64,000 nt of DNA from Psettodes erumei (taxonomy: Eukaryota; Chordata; Actinopteri; Pleuronectiformes; Psettodidae), in assembly GCA_016785225.1 (NCBI GenBank), contig JAFBJZ010000772.1, forward strand, positions 992,001 to 1,056,000. Reading direction: 5' to 3'. The notes beneath the pieces were generated by a model that searched no databases, was not told the origin of the DNA, and saw nothing but the letters and a program-made list of their open reading frames with translations. Below are positions 13,901-26,800 of the stretch, piece after piece. The position numbers were made by a program, and so were the translations under genes. How positions within the stretch are numbered: position 1 is the stretch's first letter; every line of letters starts with the position of its first letter.

Positions 13901-16900
13901 CGTGTCTCTGTGGCAGAAACGGCTCTTTCACTTTAAAGCAAACAGCAAAGGCGTGTAATGTCTAAATGTTGCTGCCTGCTAAATGAAAGGAGGAGTCTTA
14001 CAGCACAGTGCAGCTCTTTTCTCCAGAGGCAGAAATTCCCAGCAGGTATACTGCGGAGCTTTTGTCAGGATTAGGGCACACTTGGAAAATAATGACACTC
14101 TGTGGAGTTTTCCTCATGTGTTGTGCATATCGAATGCTGCCAAATGGCACGGTGACGCTGAGCTCTGTGAAATTCAAAGACAAGCTATCTCTGTGCTCTA
14201 AATACAAAGTCACCCTGGGACAATCTGATATAATTGAGGTAATTGAGTTTATTTTTCTATTTATCATTTTACTTCATCTGTAAATCAAACAAAAAATATT
14301 CTCAATTTAAAGGGAAACTGCACATAACTGACTGCACCTTTGGGGTCTGTTAAGCATACAGGCCCTGAAGTGTCACTTTCCTTCCCCCCATATGTGTGCC
14401 ACCTCCCATCTACTCACTGGGGCACGTACATGCAAATGACAATCTGTTGCCATACTAATTAAGGTCTAGGTCACGTGAAAGAGAGCTGTGTGACTCCTTG
14501 AGCTTAGAGAGGCATATTTTATGATTGAATCATGCAGTGAATAGCCTATTGAGGACGGCGAGGAACGTGATTTTATGAAAAGTGTGTCATATATCACGTT
14601 GAAGGGGCATTTCCGAGCCTCACAGTAAAATAAGTGTGCCCGTATCATGCCCACAGGGATTTCCTCACTGGCTTATTGTCAAACCTCTCCGGGAAACATG
14701 ACTCAGTTTTGCCTGGCAGTCATATGGGGAATCAATACCATGATGTCACCATGACAGCAGGTGGATATCAAAACCAATACTGATAATACATTAGGGAAAC
14801 TATAATCACAAATGCCGTAACATAACACTGGACAGATGCTGCAAAAGTGTATACTACTGCTATTGCTAAATGACTGCAATATTTCTTTCTTCTGTATAGA
14901 GAATTCAGCAATGCACTTGAGATTGTGCTGTAGAAATTACATCACATATAATGTACAGCAGCAAATAACAAAACAGGTTTCCTTAGAGAAACAACACACA
15001 CAGTAGTAGGAGGTGACACAAACATTTCTTTGACAATCAACTCCTGTCGTTGTGAATAACCATTCTCTTTTATCAGCTGATCTGGACTCTGAAACATGTC
15101 AGTTCAGATTATCTAAACATCATTTCATTACACGCGTGTCAAGTCTAACACTAAAACCAAATAAATACAGCAAATGCTCTATTATAAACATTATACAGTG
15201 TTGTAATCCATAAATCACACAGGCTTTCTTTGTGTCAGACTATGTTTACCAAAACCTTATTTATGGCTGCAAGCATTCCTCCTTTAGTGTGAGATGAATG
15301 CATGTGTCTTTGTTCAGGCAGTGACACATGGAGAACAGCTTCTTGCTAATGGAGTCTGGCATGAGTGATCTTTGTATAGGATTTACCCAGTGTAATGGCA
15401 CTATAGTCTCTATGGGATTTACCGTCAACTTCAGAGGACATACAGATTCCCGGTCATCTGTCCATTTGTGCTAAACTGACTTTACAAATCATCAGGCTCA
15501 CCATTTCCCTTTCTTCAAAGCAACCACTGCAATCCATTTACTCTGACAGGGGTGACTGGATTGGTTTTAAGAAACTTCAAAAGAAACCTACCTCATTAGA
15601 GTACAAATCAATGTGTAATCCACACCATTCTGTAATATATAGTTAAACAATTTATGGAAGGAAGTCTTACTCATTACAGATATAATTATCTATTGTTACA
15701 TCAAACTATAATAAAAGGCATTCACATCAACAGCATAACATTCTCCTGTCTCTTTTCTGTCATAACATGGCTGACTTTTTCAAGAAGTAAGCGAGTGGTT
15801 AGTGGTTAAGACCAGGTACTACCTACGTTGAGGAGAAACTATTTTTTTCCACCTATGCTTCACTAACTTTTGTTGCAAAAGGAAATCAGATGTGGTTGAT
15901 TTTGTGCCCCACCCAAGCATGTGATCCTCAGTATTGATCCTCTATAACACAGCAGTCTCATTGCTGTTGGTAGAAATAATAATAAAGGCTACTTTCACAT
16001 GTAGCTATGATTATCAATATCATTAACATCCCACATGATGGTGTTCACCATCATAAAACCTATCCTAACATCACTGATCTTTTGTGCAAAGGAAGATATT
16101 CCTCACAGCTGTTGATAACCCAGACAAGCTCTTGATTCAGTCTCATTTCAGCAGGGACGTGTGAAAGTCAAGCATCTCTGAACACACAGTGAGACACGTC
16201 TGCAGCTTCAGACTATGAATACATTATTCATCAGAAAAAAATCTAACGCTTTGCAGACTGGGAGGTATCTTCTCTTATGAAAACCAGTCAAGCTCAGGCC
16301 CTGTGGCACAAATGATACTTTACTAAAGGGCATATTATATGACCAGACAAAAGTCACTTAATATTTTAAAATCTAATGTGTCCACTTTTTATCAGAGTAG
16401 TGATAATAGCAGCCGGGGTACTGGAAAACAGATTGGATGGTTTCCAATTTACACACGTGCATGAAATATTTAATCCTGTGTGATCAGTGAATCAAACCTA
16501 AAAAAAACATGAATCAGTGTTTCTCAGCCCCCAATTAGCTCTTTTGGCAAATTTCTCATTTTGATAGATTATGTTAGCCATGCTGTAGTGAATTTTCCCA
16601 TTTCCCAATGAAAACTCTGAGATGTGAGAAATGCAAATCACCCACCGTGCCACTATGGTACATCTTGCTTTGATGAGGAAATCTTTATTCATGGCACGTT
16701 TTCTGGGATAAATTCCGTGTTGATAACTTCAGTGCAAACTGATGACAGTGACATTAGTTTTTTCTATATGAGACATAAAAGGAAAGATGTAACAAATTGG
16801 CCTTTTCCTAACACCAAAGTAATGAAATATCATTCTTTAACAGAAAAATTAAAGATAAAAACATACAAAAGGACAGCAACAATAAAGCTACTGGTTTGAG

Positions 16901-19900
16901 GGGAAAAATAAAGGTTCTGAAAATATAGTAACATAACTGAACTTTCTGCCCTGCAGTTTTATGGGTCAGAAGATAAGACATAAGACTACAGCATCTGAAA
17001 TTCAACAACAAACCAATAATCCATCGCACACATGACCCACACCAGCACGTCGCCAAAGCCTCTAAATGTAGACCACCCAAACAACATACACACACAGAAT
17101 GACAAGATAGAGGCCACGGCAAGGACATCATCTATCACACTGACATGCACAACACCCCTACTAAAACAGACATCACCACACACCATCTCAAAGAGCAGTA
17201 AACATTGGATTTCAAAAACAGAGAGAACTCTGCATTTCCACCTTTTTTAATCTTATAATTTATTAGGTAAACCCACACTAATCTAATACAAATGCTATGC
17301 AATAAATCCCATCTTTGTGAGGTTTATATTGTTGAGTTTTGGTAGCACTGTCAGAGATGTATTGTATTGTTTCATTGATAATTTACTTCAATTGTATTAT
17401 ATTAAAAAGGTGGCATTCCGCCTACTCCATTTACACATGACAGGAATGTTGTATTGTTGTACCTAATAAACTGATGTCTATAAAGCGTCTCCCCGGTAAT
17501 ACATCAAGTGTAACTGCCATTTGAGATGAATGGATCATGAAGCTCAAATCAAATTCTCAAGTGTGTGCAATGCGTTTGCCGAGGTGTTCTCCAAATGGTT
17601 ATATAAAGAGGATTATTAAACAGCCGCTCAGACACGACCTGGCTGCCCCACCATGAATTCAAGGTGCTTGTCAGGCAGTCGCAGCAGGAACGTGACAGAC
17701 TGAGCACTGCTGCACACTAGCGTGTCCACGGCAAAGTGATCATCACCACTTTAATGACTATCAGGAAGATTTGTGCTTGTCAGCAGCTCCTTAGATAAAA
17801 CATACCATTCTCGGCACTCATAAGCTGGGCAATAAATCTTCCACTGCTGGCCTACCACAATATTGGTGATACATCAAAACAGAAAACAAGACCGAAATTG
17901 ATTTTTCTCTCCGAGAGGCCATTTTGGTCGAATCAGCCTCCGATGTCAAAATGCAATAATGAAGCACACCCACCAAAAATGGGTTTAAATTCCATTATGG
18001 GACAGTAAACTGTTGTGATCAGCTCAGATAACACTGTATTAAATCTCACAAATCACACCTGTAAAATTGAAGCTATAATTAAAATTCCTTTTTTTCTAAG
18101 AAATCAGTATCCTGGGTGCTGGTTTTTGATGAGACTGAAAGGTGTTTTACAATCTTTTGAAATATATATTTTCTAAAATTGATGCACAAGAGATGCAGTA
18201 CTGTATTACTTATGCTTATAATTCCCTACACAAAAATTTTAATTTAAATATTTTGACTTTAAAACAACAGCACAATGGTGGATTTTGTGCACAAATTTAC
18301 AGTGAATCAATGTGTGCCCAAGTGTATGTATGTATCTATTTAAACATGAAAATGTAAGCTGCTTTTATCCAAGCCAAATGCAAGACATGAGGGGAGGGGT
18401 TACAGTATGCTTATACTGACTGAATTTTTCTGAAATTTACAACTGGTCGACCCAGTTCAGCTTCATTACAGCTGTCAACAGAGATAAGCGGTTCTTTCAT
18501 GTCCGCTCAAATGTACATCTTTTTTCCACCTCGAACACACACAAATCCAATTATGCTCTAATTGAGTGTTACAAGGCTCATTGATTATGACAAAGGCAAG
18601 GCAGCAGACAGAGCGGGAGAAAAATATCCCCAGTAATTAGCCACCCACACCCAGGAGGCATGATTTAATACTGAGGCAATATTTTTTGATATTTCTCACT
18701 TTGTATTGACTTTGCCAACAATGAAATGTTAATATTTATGGAGTTTAAAGTAACCAATTCCGAGGTTCAAGACAGATGCAATTGAGTTTCTTTATTTAAC
18801 TGAGGCTTATGAAATGAAAAAATGCTTGAGCTGGAAAAACTGTGAATATCTCCTAAATATTGCATTGTGTACAAAAGAAATACTATTAAAAGCTGCATTC
18901 AGATAGTGCCAATTAGAATGTTATTGAGAGGACAGGTAGTGGTCTCACCCTCTGGAAGAATCACTGTGGGAGCAGATCATAAACTCAATTTTTAAGTTTT
19001 CCAGAGGAAATGGAGTGCAGTCTAGTGGAGCTATTTAATTACCATGATGGCAAGTGTTTTTTCAAGTTATAATTGTTTTGCTCCCTCAAGAGCTATTTTG
19101 AGTCGGTCTTCAGTTTTGACAAAATAGTCTGAGTTAATGGGGAAACAGCAGTAAGAGGAGGATGTAATCACTTGGTTTTATGGAAAGGTCATCGGAAGGT
19201 CACTGTTGTCCAGTGAGTGGTGGAAAAAGTCTGGACTCTTAAGGATGCACAAAAAACTCACCCTTGAGATTTCTGCTTGTGTGTCAGTGGCAGGAAGCTA
19301 ACGGACGGAAGAACACAGACATGAATTCAAACCACTGTTCATTCACTCACCAGTGATTTGGGCCCTGAAGTGCTGAAATCCACCCTAGAACTGGAAAGCA
19401 CTCAAAGAGCACAAACCTCTACCAAGGCCGAACATCTCCCTAAAACCTGAAGAGTATCCAAGCTTGGATCAGTTTATAATATTTTCTTGAGATGACTGAG
19501 ATAGTTTCCCCCTGGGAGATGAACTAGGGACATTTTGGTCAACAAACGCAAAAACATAACCTCCTTAGCAGAGGTATAAATGCAGTTCATATTGTTCCTG
19601 AGAACAAGAACCAGGTCTATAAAAGGCAAGAATCCATTTTCTTAGATTATGGAAGATGATCTCTCTCTCTCAGTCTCAGCACTACTGTCACTCACGAGTC
19701 ACTGAATGAGTGTGGTGAAAAACAGTCTTATGGCAAAAATGCATTTGGGAAGGGCATCTTCGTGCAAACATTTCTGATATAATGATGCCAGGAAACCATG
19801 AGAAGCAAATTTCTGCTGTGAGTTTTTGTAGCACAGCTGCTGTGTGTATATGTCAGTGACAAATCTTGTTTTGTGAAGGTGCAATCCTTACCCATGCCTG

Positions 19901-20159
19901 TCTGCACATCATTGCAGTTACTTTTTTTAGTTGGAACTTCACATTCACCACTTCAGGCCTCCTTCCCTTCAAACCATGATTGGAATTCATTCACTAAACA
20001 GTAACTGTTTATAGTGTTGATGAAATTATGGCAGGAAAATGTCTCCTCTTAGACCAAAAATGTCAACACAACAAAAGAGTCCAGAGTCAGGTTGTCTCAG
20101 TGAATATACAACAGCTTTAACACACAACTAAAACACATACACAAACCTATATTTTGGGA

Positions 20160-21100
20160 TGAAACTTTAAAATATTAATTTAATCCAAAAAGAAATACAC
20201 AGATGACAAAGACTTTAATCTTTCACATATGTACACAGCTAAAGGTCAGCGTTCTGTAGCCTTAAATTGAACTTGTCCACATCAATCACCTGTACACTGT
20301 ATGTTTCACAATAACTTTTCCTCAGTTTGCATGCAAAGCATTTTTATGATCTTTTCACCACAACAAGATAGACAGGGTTCAAAGTCCCCACTAATCACTG
20401 CACCAGGTGTCCAGGAAAAAAAGCGACTCTTGAGATTGTTGTTTTGTTTATCTCATTATCACTGAACTTCTCCGAGATGGGGGTATGCTGGAAAGTGGTG
20501 AAGACTCAATACATCTGAAAAACAAGAGACAGACAAGAACAAGATTAACACGAGGTAAGATCCTCATTTAAATTTCATTTTTTCTTAGATTTTGTTGGCT
20601 ACTCTGGGGTGACGGCTTTGAATCCATTAAAAGAATTAACCGAGAAACTTAACTACTTGAGAAAATTATCTGTCGATGCCGGTAGTCCTGCTTAGATGTT
20701 AATCGACCGTCCCCGCCTACCTGACGCTGCAGCACACCTGCAGCCGGCCGGTAAGTAGCCTGGGATCTTAAAAATTTCGAAACGGATAAGCAACCGTTCA
20801 AGATGTATAAAATACGCACGTATAATCCTAATAATGTACACACAAACAAGGCACAGCTCTGCCTCCTCGAGTGAACGTGGTTAGAGGGTCCAGCACAGGT
20901 GAATGAGTTACCTGTCGTGGCGCTCAGGCTGAAGGTCTCTTTGTTGTCAGGGGCCCGAGCTTAACTTCAAAGGCATGAAATGTGTCCACGCTGTCTGTTT
21001 GAAACCGAATCTGGAATACCTGACCCTGCCGCGGCTGCACCTTACAAAGACGAGACAGGAGCACGCTCAGCTGTGGGGAAGTAGGACAGCAAACATCTGC
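20160..21100 (-). ncRNA. Candidate spliced noncoding transcript (putative)
   Basis: A locally CpG-richer segment (about 20,690-21,145) carries minus-strand splice donors: CGACAG/GTAACT ending an exon at 20,912, GCGTCAG/GTAGGC at 20,721 and GGTCAG/GTATTC at 21,020. A strong minus-strand acceptor follows, a long T/C-rich tract ending TTTTTCAG, with the exon starting at 20,514. ATTAAA on the minus strand at 20,179-20,184 could end the transcript. This suggests two exons (about 21,100-20,912 and 20,514-20,160). The frames joined across either junction meet stops and have no upstream ATG, so I call it noncoding. It is upstream of stra6 and divergent from it. It could also be the last exons of an unseen gene, or chance. 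Confidence 0.35.
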
Positions 21101-21130
21101 CTGCTTCAGCGCTTAGATCGTGCAAAATGA

Positions 21131-21146
21131 AAATGACGCGTCATTT
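21131..21146. promoter_or_regulatory. 16-bp perfect palindrome with ACGCGT core
   Basis: The sequence AAATGACGCGTCATTT is a perfect palindrome. Its TGACGCGTCA core resembles a CRE/ATF site with an extra CG. It lies at the edge of the CpG-richer island, about where a minus-strand promoter would be. A role in transcription is inferred. Confidence 0.35.
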
Positions 21147-21149
21147 ACT

Positions 21150-23580
21150 TCCGTTTTAATGGCCATACAAACATTTGTCTGCCACAGAATCCCTGTGACC
21201 AATTGTAGATACGAAAGTCAGTAAGAAATGCAGTTGTGGAGAAATATCTAGGCTGTAGTGTTTTCACAGCACTGATGGTGATGGAGGCTTGAACCAAAAA
21301 CAGGTTGGAATCAAGAACTTTTTGAGAAGTCAAGCATTTTGTTTCATTCAGGGATTATTTTTGCAGTATCCAGTTTAGCGACATAATTGTTAAGCAAAAA
21401 GCATTTTGTTAACTGAGTCTCCTTCCCATGTAATTAAGTTGTGGGTGCTTGACTTGTCATTGTTGATGACAGTGTTGCTCTCTTATTAAGAATAGATTAA
21501 TGAATCACTAATTCGGTTATGTTTGTTTCAAAAAACTAAGGCTTAATATTTTCTCCTACCAAGGGGCTTTTGAGCCAAACTTCCCAAACCTGATGTAAGT
21601 GAGATGTCTGGCCCAATCAAACCTCCTCTCTGTGATGCAATTACAACTGTTCAAAGCATTCTTTGTTCACTGACCCCTTTATTTGCTGGGGTGCTTTTTC
21701 TTCAGGACCATATTTGATTTGGTGGCTTATTATGCTTGAGAAACCATGTTTTCTCAGGAGTGTTAAGGAGGGAACATTTGTTGCTTTTTAAAGTTGTGTG
21801 ACTGTAATCCTGGCTTAACGAGTGTATGCTGACATTGGTGCAGTGTTGCAAAACTGGCTTAGTTTCAGCTGGCTGCAGCTGAATCCAGGAATAGATGCAG
21901 AGATTTTGCACAAGATATGTATAGCCTTTTGTGTGTATATAGTGGTAAACCTGAACATTTTGACAGCTTTTCCTATAGTTTTAATCGACCCGTTGCAGGA
22001 AGAAAATAATTGGAGGTGTTGCCGTGACCCTTGACATAAGTGTGTCTTTGTAGCACTCACATGCTTGTGCTTGTGCTATGTTAGGGGCTCTTTGAGATCA
22101 GTTTGCTTTTCTATAATGTTGTTGCTGTCATTAATTGACCTTAATTCCAAAGGAACAAAAACCTGGTGCCAGGTTGGCCAAGTTAGCTTTTCTGTCACCT
22201 AAGAAATGAATGATATTCTTGTTCTCCTCATTTCATGAGAAATTAGATGCAACGTTATCATGAAGATCATGAAGAAGGGAATCTGGAGGAAATACACAGA
22301 AGAGTAGAACAAATGTGATACTTATGATGTTTGGGACATGAGCCTCAAAATCTGGTTTTACTGACAACTGCTTTGTTAAAATCCTGTGTGCTGATAGTGA
22401 TTTGATATGCAGCTGAAATTTGTCATGACTCAGGATTCAGGTCATCACTGAGGACAAGATCCAACCCAGTGTGATGAGATCATACTATCATATGAAATAG
22501 AAAATTGGAGAAACTTGTGGTCTGTCACAAATCATGTTATCATGTGTCCACATAGCAATAGCTAATTGCTGCATTTGTTTTGGTTGAAACAATTGTGATA
22601 TTTTTTTTTAAATGAGCAGTGATAAATTGAATTTATTCTCTGAGGGAAATTTTTGATATTCTGAAGTCTGCTCTCCAAGTGCAAGTCCATGCATTGAAAA
22701 GAAGTCCAAATTTATTCACGTATCATGAGCTGACAAAAGATACCACTGAGAAGCTTAAATTCCTTTCCTCTGGGCAGTGAGACTCTGCCTATTGTTAAAT
22801 CCACTTCATACTCGCATATCATGTTCTCTATTGAAAAAAATATTTTTCTCCTTTCTCATTATATGTATGATGTTAATCTGTAGTTTACATGATAACATTT
22901 TTGATAATAACTTGTAATAATAACTTGACACTAGCGTGGCAGGCTAATGATACAGCTATGTGTTCTAGAATACTATTTCCACGTGAATATGCCTTTGGAG
23001 ATGTCTATCTTAATTTATCTGCTGAAGACAAAGCTCTGGGTTGAATGAGCCTGTCCTTGATCCCTATCAAGATGAAGGGGCAGAGGTATGTACAGAGGTG
23101 TACTGTACTGAAAACATGCCATTTCTTCCACCCTGTTTTATTTGGTTCCATGTTGTTGTGGTGGTGATTAACCTGCATTCAGTTTTGGTAACCTTTTCAC
23201 AAGTGAACAATGACAGAAGGGAACAACGTGAGAATTTCCCTGTTATCAGTGTGGAAGTCCGCTCTGATAGGAAAGCCTCATCACTCCCAGCTACCCACAC
23301 AGTCCTAGCTGTGTAGTTTTATAACCGTGCACACCTCCACCCTTCAATCACCAGCCACAGGTCCAATAACACAACTCCAAAAAGTAGATGTAATCCCAGT
23401 AAGCCGCAGGTGGCCTTGCAGATTGGCTGGCCAGATCTCCACATTTTTCCCTCCTTTCACACACTGCCCCCCCTCACTCTCTTCCCCAGGCTCCCAGTGT
23501 GGTGGTGGTAACCCTCAGCTGAAACAGGGCCTTTGCTGGGTGGAGGCAACACACTGAAGCCAGGACCTGTCACATTACTC
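21150..23580. other. Intergenic / stra6 upstream region
   Basis: No coding exon or RNA gene is visible. The stretch is AT-rich and unique, with short open frames lacking family resemblance. A TTTATAA-like element occurs near 23,316. The stra6 promoter is expected toward the right end. Confidence 0.6.
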
Positions 23581-23827
23581 TCAGCTCCACAGTGGGACCA
23601 GGGCACCTGAGTACAGGCTGTGAGGGAGGGTAACAGAGTGTTAGTGAGAGGAGACCAAAACACACGGAAACAAGGACGCCTCTGCAGCAGAGTCCAACTT
23701 GGGACTTGGAAGACACTTTTTCCTCTTGAATCAAGGCGACCGGAGCTGTGTGTTGCCAGAGATTGTCGTTAAAAGTACCTCAGCTGCTTTGAAAGACTTT
23801 GGATCCAATTGACAGAGTGAAAGCACA
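23581..23827 (+). other. stra6: Probable stra6 5' untranslated leader
   Basis: Immediately upstream of the stra6 start codon the sequence becomes purine-rich and less AT-rich and runs into AAAGCACAATGG, an acceptable vertebrate start context with G at +4. There is no acceptor immediately before the ATG, so the leader is probably continuous with coding exon 1. The transcription start was not determined; the left boundary is a guess. Confidence 0.4.
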
Positions 23828-26800
23828 ATGGATAAGGATGCTCTACTGGACTATGAGTACCCAGACCTGGATCCCCCGCCATCCAAAATTGAAACAGAGT
23901 AAGTACATGCTTACATTCCTAATGGCTAAAGTTTAGTTCTTTTAGTCTAGATGCCATGTATTTACTTAATTCAGTTGTGCATGCATTTTTGTCAGTCTTA
24001 AGAAATGTTACTGCAAAGGAAACAGCACATTATTAGTTGTTCCTGCTTTTGTAAGTCTGAACAATTCTGCAGTGAAATACACCTTTCATTGAGATATCAG
24101 TTGACACTTGGCACACTTCATCAGAGACAGTGTCTGAGTGTGAACTTGTCTCTACTCATATTATTTGTAATATCATAACAGAGGCTGTATCATATTCATG
24201 TTTTGAGAATGCATGTTGTTATGGAAACCAGTAGGTTCTGCCCACAGACCTTATTACAAAAACAGCATGAGCACAACTTAACTGCATTCAACCCCAAATA
24301 ACTCATTGTTTAAACAATTTACTGGACAACACAAAAATGAACATTTAGCACATGACACAAAGCAACTTTGGACATGAGATCCAAAACTCAGACTGATACT
24401 CATTCTTTACTCCTGACCAATCCCACAATGCAACAGGGTGCAGGCAGTATTTCCAATTAGTTCTTTTGGGATGTTCTCTAGTGTCTAAATTGCTTTTACT
24501 TGTAAAATAAATAACTTAATACAGTACTCACAAAAAGTTAGGGATATTTGGCCTTTGGGTGAAATTTTGGCTTTTGTTTCAGTTCAGTTTGAGATGAGGA
24601 AATTGCCATTGCATGCTTCTACTTAAATGCGCTACTTTCATGATATAATAATCACTGCAGCATGAACTTTTTATGTTTTCCAGAAATTTTACCCAAAAGC
24701 CAAATATCCCTAACTTTTTGTGAGTAGTGTGAATAAAACATGTTTTCAATGATAAAGAATGGTTAATAGTAAAAATGTGGATGTTTCATAATGGCCTCAG
24801 ATGAACAGTATGACAGAAATACGATGGAACAAGTGTAATTTCTCAATAGTTGCTATGTTAAGGTAATAAATTTTCATAAAGTGTTGAGATGTAGTCTGAA
24901 AAGCTTTCCTGTGGCCACTGCTGCCGCTCACTAGCAAGCCAAGCTATCTTCCCTGCAATTCCTCTGCTTTTGTAAACACTCAAATGTTCTACTAGCCTTT
25001 GGAAATGTGAATTTTAACATTGTGTTAAATTTACAAATGGTCCAGTCTGGTGCCAGAGTCTGTGCCAAGTTACAAATTCACACATTGTTTGGACAAGTAA
25101 GACACTGTAGTGAAAAATGTCAAAACATCCATTCTGGGAGCTGCCATCTCTGTGCTCACATGCAAAGTAAGAAGTATTTACAATATAGTCTTTTTCATGT
25201 ATGAGTCATTTTCTGAGTGCTAGTGTCATAATTACTGCCCCATGACCAGGCATTCCTGCTCTAGTGTACAGGAACGTGAACATAGGCGTTTGTTGTTTTC
25301 CCATGTCACGCTGATACCAATCCGTTTAAATGCAAATCTCTGCTGGGTGGGATTTCAGCTACAAAGTTTCCAGCCACAAATGGTGCTGACAGTGACGTGT
25401 GAAAGGTTTATTCAGGCATACTTCAGGTCAACTCAGTGACTAGAAGAGTTTTAAGACTCAGATTGATTGTTTTTCTCACGTGTGAACCCCCCCTTTTTTT
25501 TTTTTTTTTTTAGAATAATCCCTCCATGTGACCCCACTGCTGATGACGGCCTCTACCATATATGCATCACTGCAATATCTGTAAGTCTGCTTTCCCATTG
25601 GATTAAAGTGTGACACATTACTTTGTCCTGTCATTCATTCACTGTGGTTTATGATATCACACTTTGCTATCAGACGTAAAGCATGTTTGATGATGTGCTA
25701 CATTGCTATATCAGCTTGTTCTGTTCCTTGATAAAATTATGTCACAGTCTGCCTGCTGTAATTATCCTCACAGAGGAAGTTACTGTATGCTTTCAGTTTA
25801 ATTAGTTTTTATGATAGGAGATTATCTCAAAAAGCTGCGAACAGGTTTGTAAATGAAATTTTGGTTCATGGATGAAATGGTTTTTGATGCAAAACTACAG
25901 ATCCAGGTCCCAGGTTCGATTACAGAAAAAAGTGCTTGAAGTCCTGACTCCAAAATGATGACTCAATATATCAAACTGAGATGGTGAGAATTGAGACAAT
26001 ATTATGTGTGCAGCCTTGTTGGAGTCATTTGTTCTCTTAAGTGATTTCTAGTTATATCACAAATAACATAATACAATTCCAAATTGAATGTAATAACTAA
26101 GTACAGAAACCACTGCTCACACAGTATTTGTGTGTGTCTCCTCCAAGTTTACATAAAGATTTGTATTTGTATTCACTGTTTCTCCTTCTAATGTCCATTT
26201 AATGGCATTATAAGAAGTTCTTTCCTCACTGGGTGAGTTTAGAGCAAGGCATTGCTTCCTAAAAGTTTCACAGGTCATGACAGGTCATTGAATTCTCACA
26301 GGTCAATGATCCTGAGTGATGACAATTCATTCGGACCACATATGTGGGGCGCACTAATGAGACACAGAGGTTTGGCTTTTTGTGGCATCAAGTTCCCTCA
26401 TAATTAGTCAAAAGCAAGGTAATGTCTGAACCCTGGGGAGTCCAAAGCTGTGGGTCATTCTAACATCTATTTCCTCCTCCAGCTTGTTGTCATGTTGATC
26501 CTTGCAATCTTAGCCAGACGCATGAAGGTGGGCGACAGACAGAAAGGACTCCCAGGTTTACTAAGGTGAGGCTTTGTTTTAAGTTATACACACCACAGTT
26601 ACATGTGAAATAAAAGAACTCGTATAGTAATATATTGGTACCTGTGGGTTTAGATTGCTTAGCTAACCTTGCTTTGATTTAGAAAGATTGAAAACTAGGA
26701 TAGATTTTCATGTCTCAAGCAAGTTGTGAACCTCAGTGTTGATTTTTATGCAACACTGACATGAATGGAAGCCAAAAGACCTGGAAGGTAGAAAACATCA

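Larger units (their letters stand above)
1..20150. other. Long intergenic region (gene desert) with no supportable coding exon
   Basis: I read both strands and found no run of open frames flanked by splice signals that chain together, no recognisable protein family, and no tRNA or rRNA. The open frames present are short (60-148 codons), have low-complexity or random-looking composition, and are scattered on both strands. Base composition is AT-rich with few CpGs. The sequence is largely unique rather than built of obvious transposons. Simple repeats and one quadruplex-type tract are listed separately. Such deserts beside neural and developmental genes often hold enhancers, but which parts are conserved cannot be judged without a cross-species alignment. 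Confidence 0.7.

Noticed and set aside
14008..14283. 91-codon ORF with a hydrophobic C-terminus
   Set aside because: There is no family resemblance, and a similar-length ORF lies on the opposite strand. It is best explained by chance.
25905..25930. tRNA-like B box (GGTTCGATTAC)
   Set aside because: It lacks the terminal CC of a B box, and there is no A box or cloverleaf-forming flank upstream.
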